A DNA stretch of 64,000 nt. Source: JAXDJH01 sp034663635. Its GTDB lineage: Bacteria; Actinomycetota; CADDZG01; WHSQ01. The stretch spans positions 1-64,000 of the forward strand of contig JAXDJH010000029.1 of the NCBI GenBank assembly GCA_034663635.1. Direction: 5' to 3'. Position numbers and translations under genes: made by a program. Below the pieces are notes generated by a model that was not told the origin of the DNA, made no database searches, and was given only the letters and a program-made list of their open reading frames with translations. Positions 58,887 through 64,000 of the stretch are shown in pieces. The stretch's first letter is position 1; every line of letters starts with the position of its first letter.

Positions 58887-60166
58887 ACCGCTTCGCTCAC
58901 CCGGACGATCTGCTCGCGGCCCGGCCCAACCGAAGCCCACGACACCGGAGTGCCCACGAGACCTTCGATCGCCTCCAGGTAGGCGCGCGCTTCCTTGGGC
59001 AGATCGTCCAGTGCACGAGCAGCACTGATGTCCTTGGACCATCCGGGAAGCTCCTCGAAGATCGGACGGCACTTGTTGAAGATCGTCTGGTTTGGCGGGA
59101 ACTTCTCGTAACGCTCGCCCTCGTATTCGTACGCAACGCAGACCTTGATGGAGGCGAACTCGGAGAGAACGTCGAGTTTGGTCACGACCAACTCGGTCAG
59201 CGTGTTCAGTCGGGCCGCGAACCGCCCGGCGACTGCGTCGAACCAACCGCAGCGGCGTTTGCGTCCGGTCGTCGTTCCGTATTCCTGGCCCGCCTCGACA
59301 AGGATCTCACCGTCGGCAGGATCCGCCTCGGACGGGAACGGACCCGAACCGACGCGAGTGCAGTAAGCCTTCGAGATCCCGATGATGCGCGTGATGTCGC
59401 GCGGTCCGACACCTGCTCCCGCGCACGCGCCTCCGGCGATCGGGTTCGACGACGTCACGTACGGATACGTCCCGTGATCGAGATCGAGAAGCGTCGCCTG
59501 CGCGCCTTCGAACAGCACGGTCTTGCCGTCGTCGAGAGCGCCTTGAACGACGGGATCCGTGTCCGTGATGTGCGGTTCGAGGGTGCGCGCGAGTTCGAGA
59601 TACTCGCGCTCAATGTCTTCCTGCTCCAGAGGCAAGCGACCGTAGACGCGCGTCAGAAGGAGATTCTTCTCCTTCAAAGCGACGGTCAGCTTCGCCGAGA
59701 AGATCTTGGGATCGAGGAGATCCTGCACGCGCAGGCCGATGCGACTCGCTTTGTCCGCGTAGGCCGGACCGATGCCCCGTTTCGTCGTGCCGAGGCTGTT
59801 GCTACCGAGCCGGCGTTCGGTAACGCGATCGAGCTCCAAGTGGTACGGCATGATCAGGTGAGCGTTGCCCGAGACGAGCAGCTTCGAAGTGTCGATCCCG
59901 CGCTCCTGCAGTACCTCGAGCTCTTCGATGAGCACACGCGGATCGACGACAACGCCTGGCCCGATGACCGGGATCACGTGGGGATACAGAACGCCGGTCG
60001 GAACAAGGTGGAGCGCGTAACGCTCGCCTTCGACGACGATCGTGTGCCCCGCGTTGTTGCCGCCTTGATAGCGAACGACGAGGTCGGTGTGCTCCGCGAG
60101 GAGGTCGGTGACCTTCCCCTTGCCCTCGTCACCCCACTGGGTCCCGACGAGAGCTATCCCTGGCAA
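58883..60166 (-). CDS. purA: Adenylosuccinate synthetase
   Basis: A 427-residue GTP-dependent enzyme forming adenylosuccinate from IMP and aspartate. VGTQWGDEGKGKVTDLLAE at the N-terminus, QGGNNAGHTIV, GTTKRGIGPAYADK and the TTTGRKRRCGWFD loop are all present. The start is TTG with GGGAG just upstream. First gene of the purA-purD-purE unit, 9 bp after dodecin on the same strand. Confidence 0.96.
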   Translation of the reverse strand: MPGIALVGTQWGDEGKGKVTDLLAEHTDLVVRYQGGNNAGHTIVVEGERYALHLVPTGVLYPHVIPVIGPGVVVDPRVLIEELEVLQERGIDTSKLLVSGNAHLIMPYHLELDRVTERRLGSNSLGTTKRGIGPAYADKASRIGLRVQDLLDPKIFSAKLTVALKEKNLLLTRVYGRLPLEQEDIEREYLELARTLEPHITDTDPVVQGALDDGKTVLFEGAQATLLDLDHGTYPYVTSSNPIAGGACAGAGVGPRDITRIIGISKAYCTRVGSGPFPSEADPADGEILVEAGQEYGTTTGRKRRCGWFDAVAGRFAARLNTLTELVVTKLDVLSEFASIKVCVAYEYEGERYEKFPPNQTIFNKCRPIFEELPGWSKDISAARALDDLPKEARAYLEAIEGLVGTPVSWASVGPGREQIVRVSEAV

Positions 60167-60175
60167 GCCAGCTCC

Positions 60176-60379
60176 CTAGCGCTCTATCCGGAACTTGATC
60201 CGGACGTGGGTTAGGTACTCGGTGATCTGCCCTTCGGCCACGTTGCAGGAGGTGTCGAGGACCTCCATCCCGGTTATGCCGCGGATGGTCTTTGAGGCTT
60301 CGGCCAGGGCCTGATTGGCCGCATCGCGCCACGATTCCGAAGAGACACCCACCAGATCGATGGTCTTGATGACCGCCAC
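60176..60379 (-). CDS. Dodecin family protein
   Basis: A 67-residue small beta-alpha-beta-beta protein of the dodecin family, which assembles into hollow dodecamers that bind flavin. VIKTIDLVGVSSESWRDAA, NQALAEASKTIRGITGMEV and the C-terminal THVRIKFRIE are typical. GTG 60379 with AAAGGTG upstream gives the right length; the frame is open further but without similarity. Co-oriented with purA. Confidence 0.9.
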   Translation of the reverse strand: MAVIKTIDLVGVSSESWRDAANQALAEASKTIRGITGMEVLDTSCNVAEGQITEYLTHVRIKFRIER

Positions 60380-60561
60380 ATCGGCACCTTTCTCGAGGCG
60401 TCGGCCCCCTGGGAGCCCCCTGGAGGATGCTATATGACGACCCCTGCGTAACACTTCTGCTCAGTAAGCTAAAAATGCATCAGATAAGGGCCGATATAGA
60501 CACCTCGAAGGGCCGCGCGCCGGCAAAGGCGGCCCCAATACAGGGGAGTGGGAGGCAGGAC

Positions 60562-61206
60562 ATGAGCGGTGATCTCTTTCAATATCTGGTCGTCGGCCTG
60601 GGAGCCGCCGGCGTGATCGCCGTCGTCGCCGTGCTTTCCGCTCTGAACGGCATCAAGAAAGTGCTCGAACAGGGGGGGCCGGGGGCGTTGCCCACCTCCT
60701 CCGCTGCGATCCCGGCCTCTTCGAGCGAGCCCGAGCCGGCCTACACGGCCCCGGCCGCTCAAGCTCAGCCCGTCCAAGCTCAACCCGTTCAAGCTCAGCC
60801 GGTTCAGGCACAGCCCGTTCAAGCAGCCCAACCCGTTCAGGCTCAGCCGGTTCAGGCCGAGCCGGTTCAGGCTCAACCCGTTCAAGCCGCAGCGGCCGAA
60901 CCGACGAGCGCCTTCGCGGCCCATCGGGACGCCGACGAGCCCCAGGACGAGCCGTTCCAGAAAGACGGCAGATGGTGGTTCAAGCGCGGCAATGAGCTGC
61001 TTCTGTACGACGAGGCAAGCGGTCAGTGGCAACCGGCTCCGGTTGCAGCGGGAGCTGCGCCGGCGGCTCAGGCCCAAGCGGCCCCAGTCGCTACTCAGAC
61101 GGCCCCTATGGCCGCCTCAGGATCGGGGTGGAAGTGCCCGAACTGTGGCGCGGTCAACGGTTCCACCGCGACGAGCTGCCGGATGTGCTTCACGGCGCGC
61201 GCTTAG
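60562..61206 (+). CDS. Membrane protein with QPVQA repeats and RanBP2-type zinc ribbon
   Basis: A 214-residue protein: N-terminal transmembrane helix (LVVGLGAAGVIAVVAVLSAL), an Ala/Pro linker with eight QPVQA/EPVQA units (about residues 69-109), a small WW-like segment (DGRWWFKRGNELLLYDEASG) and a C-terminal zinc finger WKCPNCGAVN...CRMC of RanBP2 type. GGGAGG precedes the ATG. The topology suggests a membrane-anchored cytoplasmic adaptor. Divergent from dodecin by 182 bp and convergent with the next gene (stops overlap). No known family in full. Confidence 0.75.
   Translation: MSGDLFQYLVVGLGAAGVIAVVAVLSALNGIKKVLEQGGPGALPTSSAAIPASSSEPEPAYTAPAAQAQPVQAQPVQAQPVQAQPVQAAQPVQAQPVQAEPVQAQPVQAAAAEPTSAFAAHRDADEPQDEPFQKDGRWWFKRGNELLLYDEASGQWQPAPVAAGAAPAAQAQAAPVATQTAPMAASGSGWKCPNCGAVNGSTATSCRMCFTARA
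60766..60888 (+). repeat. 15-bp tandem repeat coding QPVQA units
   Basis: Eight 15-bp units, mostly of the form CAGCCSGTTCARGCT, with one extra Ala codon between units four and five and one unit coding EPVQA. An expandable coding minisatellite in the linker of the zinc-ribbon membrane protein. Confidence 0.8.
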
Positions 61207-61487
61207 CGTTCGCCCTCCGACAACTCGAACAGCCGCTCCACCCCAGGGATCTTGGGATCCGCTCCGATCGCCGTGAGCGCCATCAGCGCGACCCAGCCGA
61301 GCGCCCCCGCGGCGGCAACGACGATTGTGGCCGAACTCGAGAGAGCTGAGGACAGGTAAAGCAGGAGAGGCCAGACCGTTCCGTACGCGATCGCTTGGAG
61401 CCCGTGGATCCGCACGCGGCGGGACTGGGCGACGAAGAATGCGAACGATCCCGACACCGGAAGCAGGATGTAGGCGAGCGCGGCCAC
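61203..61487 (-). CDS. Small multi-pass membrane protein (DUF4870-like)
   Basis: A ~94-residue protein with three hydrophobic stretches: ALAYILLPVSGSFAFFVA, GTVWPLLLYLSSAL and TIVVAAAGALGWVALMALTA. The segment RRVRIHGLQAIAYG matches the HAxQA-type loop of DUF4870 small membrane proteins. The start is uncertain; GTG 61487 is a minimal choice and the frame is open further. Its stop overlaps the zinc-ribbon gene stop. Divergent from the YyaL-type gene. Confidence 0.6.
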   Translation of the reverse strand: MAALAYILLPVSGSFAFFVAQSRRVRIHGLQAIAYGTVWPLLLYLSSALSSSATIVVAAAGALGWVALMALTAIGADPKIPGVERLFELSEGER

Positions 61488-61505
61488 GCCGGGGATGATT
61501 CCACA

Positions 61506-63509
61506 ATGAGCAACCGGCTGGCGGGCGAAACGAGCCCCTACCTCCTCCAGCACAAAGACAACCCCGTGAACTGGTATCCGTGGGGCGACGAAGCCCTCGG
61601 GCTCGCCCGCGACTCGGACAGGCCGATCCTGCTCTCGATCGGATACGCCGCTTGCCACTGGTGTCACGTCATGGAACGCGAGTCGTTCGAGGACCCGGAA
61701 ACCGCGCGCGTGATGAACGAAGGCTTCGTGAGCATCAAGGTCGATCGGGAGGAGCGTCCCGACCTCGACGCGATCTACATGGAGGCCGTCCAAGCGATGA
61801 CGGGCCAAGGCGGCTGGCCGATGACCGTTTTCCTTACGCCGGAGGGCCGGCCTTTCTACGGCGGCACGTATTTCCCGCCGGACGATCGCCACGGACTGCC
61901 CTCGTTCAAACGGCTTCTCGGTGCTATCGACGACGCATGGCGGAACCGCAGAGACGAGGTCGAGCGACAGAGCACCGAATTGATCGCGCATCTGAACCCA
62001 TTGGCTCAACTAAGCGCCGTCGACGAGATCGACTCCAAGACGTTGCTCGACGGCGCGCTCGCGTCCTTCCGTGCGGCTCTCGACCCGGAGTGGGGAGGTT
62101 TCGGAGGTGCGCCCAAATTCCCGCAGCCGATGAATCTTGAGTTCCTCCTGCGGCCGGCGGCGCGCGGCCACGACGAGGCGCTCAAGATCGTGAACCTCAC
62201 ACTCGACGCGATGGCGAGCGGCGGCATGTTCGATCAACTCGCCGGTGGGTTCGCTCGATACTCGGTCGACAAGTACTGGCTCGTTCCACACTTCGAGAAG
62301 ATGCTTTACGACAACGCGCAGCTCCTGCGCTTGTATGCACGAGCATGGCTCGTGACGCGCAGGGATCGACACCGCGAGGTTGCCGAGATGACCGCCACGT
62401 GGATGTTGAGCGAGATGCGCGATCCCGCCGGAGGCTTCTGGTCCTCGCTCGACGCCGACTCGGAAGGTGAGGAAGGCAAGTTCTACGTCTGGGATCTCGA
62501 CGAAGTGCGGGGGGTGACGGGCCCGGATGCCGACGAGGCAGCCCACCACTGGGGTTTCACCGCCGACGGGAACTTCGAGGGCCGCAACATCCCGGTTTAC
62601 GCGCGGGAGCCGCGCGACCCAGACGCGATCGCCAGAGCGCGGACGAAACTGCTCGACGCTCGGACTCGACGGGTCAGGTCCGGCACCGACGACAAGGTCC
62701 TCACCGCGTGGAACGGGCTGGCGGCCTCTTCGCTCGCCGAGGCGGGCGCAATCTTGGATCGTCCCGAGTGGATCGCTGCAGCAGTGGAGGCGATGGATTT
62801 CGTTCTCACGACGATGCGGCCTGAGGGCCGCCTTATGCGCGCATTCAGGCACGGCACCATCAAGCATCTGGCTTTCTCCGAGGACTACGCGGCAGTGCTG
62901 GAGGCGACGCTCGCGTTGTTCGATGCGACCCAGGACGCGCGCTGGCTCGACGAAGCCGAATGGGCGGCCGGCGAGGCGGTGAGGCTGTTTCACGATGACG
63001 AGGGCGGCGGCTTCTTCACCACGGGGACCGATGCCGAGAAGCTGATAACCCGGAGCAAGGATCTGATCGACAACGCGGTCCCTTCGGCCAACTCGATGCT
63101 GGCTCTGTCTCTGCAGCGGCTTGGGGCGTTAACCGGCGACTCCGCCTACGAGGATCTAGCGCTCGAGATCCTGCGGCTGATGCACTCGCCTATGGAGAGA
63201 TCGCCTCTCGGCTTCGGCCATCTGCTTTCTGCCGTGGACGCGTACTCGCACGGCCCAACCGAGATCGTGATCGTCGGTCCGGATGAAGACCCGATGGTGA
63301 AGGACATGAGGCGCGCTGTTAAGGATCGCCTGCTGCCGAACGCGGTCACCATCGTTCTCGACGACACCGAGCCCGGCCCCCTCGCGCGTCTGCCTCTCAT
63401 CGAGGGGAAGACACGGCGCGACGGCGTGGCCGCTTACGTCTGCCATCGAGGGGTTTGCGACGCCCCGGTCGCGACGATCGCGGATCTCGTCGAACAACTG
63501 AAGCCATGA
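61506..63509 (+). CDS. Thioredoxin-fold DUF255 protein (YyaL/SPATA20 family)
   Basis: A 667-residue cytosolic protein. The N-terminal DUF255 thioredoxin-like domain has the redox motif ACHWCHVMERESF near 45-57; then an (alpha/alpha) barrel-like part (GGFARYSVDKYWLVPHFEKM) similar to N-acylglucosamine 2-epimerase/cellobiose epimerase folds, through DDKVLTAWNGLAASSLAEA to ICHRGVCDAP-like C-terminal residues. The length is typical of YyaL. The biochemical role of the family is unknown. The stop overlaps the release-factor gene (ATGA). Confidence 0.9.
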   Translation: MSNRLAGETSPYLLQHKDNPVNWYPWGDEALGLARDSDRPILLSIGYAACHWCHVMERESFEDPETARVMNEGFVSIKVDREERPDLDAIYMEAVQAMTGQGGWPMTVFLTPEGRPFYGGTYFPPDDRHGLPSFKRLLGAIDDAWRNRRDEVERQSTELIAHLNPLAQLSAVDEIDSKTLLDGALASFRAALDPEWGGFGGAPKFPQPMNLEFLLRPAARGHDEALKIVNLTLDAMASGGMFDQLAGGFARYSVDKYWLVPHFEKMLYDNAQLLRLYARAWLVTRRDRHREVAEMTATWMLSEMRDPAGGFWSSLDADSEGEEGKFYVWDLDEVRGVTGPDADEAAHHWGFTADGNFEGRNIPVYAREPRDPDAIARARTKLLDARTRRVRSGTDDKVLTAWNGLAASSLAEAGAILDRPEWIAAAVEAMDFVLTTMRPEGRLMRAFRHGTIKHLAFSEDYAAVLEATLALFDATQDARWLDEAEWAAGEAVRLFHDDEGGGFFTTGTDAEKLITRSKDLIDNAVPSANSMLALSLQRLGALTGDSAYEDLALEILRLMHSPMERSPLGFGHLLSAVDAYSHGPTEIVIVGPDEDPMVKDMRRAVKDRLLPNAVTIVLDDTEPGPLARLPLIEGKTRRDGVAAYVCHRGVCDAPVATIADLVEQLKP

Positions 63510-63934
63510 GCGCGCTCAGGATCAATCGTTCGCTCGAGATTCCCGAGAGCGAGCTGAAGTTCACCTTCTCCCCATCCGGCGGTCCCGGAGGCCAACACGC
63601 GAATAAGACGTCGACGAGGGCCGAGTTGACCTGGGATGTCGCAGAGTCTCCATCGCTGGGTCCCCGCCAGCGAGCGAAGATCCGATCCGTGCTCAAGCAC
63701 CGCATCGATTCGTCGGGCGTCCTCAGACTCACCAGCGATCGTTACCGCTCACAGACTCGCAATCGAGAAGACGCGATCGCGCGTCTGGTTCAGCTTCTAA
63801 GAGAGGCGCTCGTTCCGCGCGTTAAGAGAGTGCCGACGAAACCGCACAAGGGAGCGACGGAGCGGCGGATCGCGGAGAAGAAGCGGCGAGGGGACCTCAA
63901 ACGTCAGCGGCGCGGATCGGCCGACGACTACTGA
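63506..63934 (+). CDS. arfB: ArfB-like peptidyl-tRNA hydrolase / ribosome rescue factor
   Basis: A 142-residue GGQ-domain protein like ArfB (YaeJ), which releases peptides from stalled ribosomes. GGPGGQHANKTSTRAELTWD holds the catalytic GGQ; the basic C-terminal tail (EKKRRGDLKRQRRG) would enter the empty mRNA channel. It lacks the codon-recognition domains of RF1/RF2. Start overlaps the YyaL-type gene (ATGA). Confidence 0.88.
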   Translation: MSALRINRSLEIPESELKFTFSPSGGPGGQHANKTSTRAELTWDVAESPSLGPRQRAKIRSVLKHRIDSSGVLRLTSDRYRSQTRNREDAIARLVQLLREALVPRVKRVPTKPHKGATERRIAEKKRRGDLKRQRRGSADDY

Positions 63935-63944
63935 GCTATTCGGC

Positions 63945-64000
63945 TCAGAACGCGATCGGCAGTTCGACGAACGGGACCGGCTTGCCGAACTCGAGGTGAG
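63945..64000 (-). CDS. C-terminal end of an unidentified gene (cut by window edge)
   Basis: On the minus strand the last 18 codons of a frame read HLEFGKPVPFVELPIAF and stop with TGA at 63945. The residue pattern is protein-like in this frame and the gene is convergent with arfB, 10 bp apart. Too short to identify. Confidence 0.4.
   Translation of the reverse strand, partial: HLEFGKPVPFVELPIAF

Noticed and set aside
1..64000. Mobile elements or prophage
   Set aside because: No transposase, integrase, terminase or recombinase-like protein and no long terminal inverted repeats were seen; only tRNA-end remnants at 26.5 kb suggest past integration.

Overview
The window is GC-rich, almost fully coding, and reads as chromosomal DNA of an actinobacterium. 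Lineage markers are a BldC-type small MerR-like regulator, a GlnR-type orphan OmpR regulator with matching operators, the glnA1/glnE/glnA2 group, an Mrp ATPase without the CxxC pair, a DinB/mycothiol-type protein, DUF2505, and many GTG/TTG starts in ATGA/TGATG/TAGTG/TTGA overlaps. I cannot name a genus; a deep-branching, perhaps uncultured actinomycete is my inference. No transposase, integrase, phage gene or CRISPR array was seen.

Layout. 1-10.9 kb is a nucleoside uptake and catabolism island: two ABC permeases (the first cut by the window edge), nucleoside hydrolase, ribokinase, an unrecognised ferritin-like di-iron protein, cytidine deaminase, pyrimidine-nucleoside phosphorylase, purine nucleoside phosphorylase and, on the other strand, deoC with a full and a truncated aldehyde dehydrogenase. 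Nucleosides are imported and split, deoxyribose-5-phosphate is cleaved by DeoC, and the acetaldehyde is probably oxidised by the dehydrogenase pair. 10.9-15.3 kb holds an Mrp ATPase, a lipid kinase, a hypothetical protein and a surface protein with an internal LPNTG motif. 15.4-26.5 kb is a nitrogen-assimilation region: glnA1 with a four-half-site GlnR box, glnE, glnA2, nadE and the glnR-like regulator. Embedded in it is a short operon with an aminoglycoside 2'-N-acetyltransferase homologue, a probable selenoprotein (in-frame TGA in a UxxC peroxiredoxin-like motif, followed by a SECIS-like hairpin) and a 56-residue membrane protein.

26.5-34.9 kb is mixed: tRNA-Lys with degenerate copies of its 3' end, secreted proteins, two small enzymes, an ECF sigma factor with a membrane beta-propeller partner, a single-domain response regulator, tRNA-Glu, tRNA-Asp, tRNA-Phe and bldC. 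35-39.5 kb is branched-chain amino acid catabolism (leucine/valine dehydrogenase, then E1alpha, E1beta and E2 of a 2-oxoacid dehydrogenase). 40.4-45.7 kb is tyrosine degradation (hpd, hmgA, a fumarylacetoacetase-type hydrolase) plus a membrane spermidine-synthase-like protein.

45.7-60.2 kb is dominated by purine biosynthesis, tightly overlapping on the minus strand: purA-purD-purE, then TetR-purB-purC-membrane protein-purS-purQ-purL-purF, running on into a sensor histidine kinase and an enoyl-CoA hydratase. purM, purN, purK and purH are not in the window. The right end carries dodecin, a zinc-ribbon membrane protein with QPVQA repeats, a small membrane protein, a YyaL-type thioredoxin-fold protein, an ArfB-like release factor and the last codons of an unidentified gene.

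The most notable observation is the selenoprotein at 18116-18649, which standard gene calling would split or truncate at the TGA.
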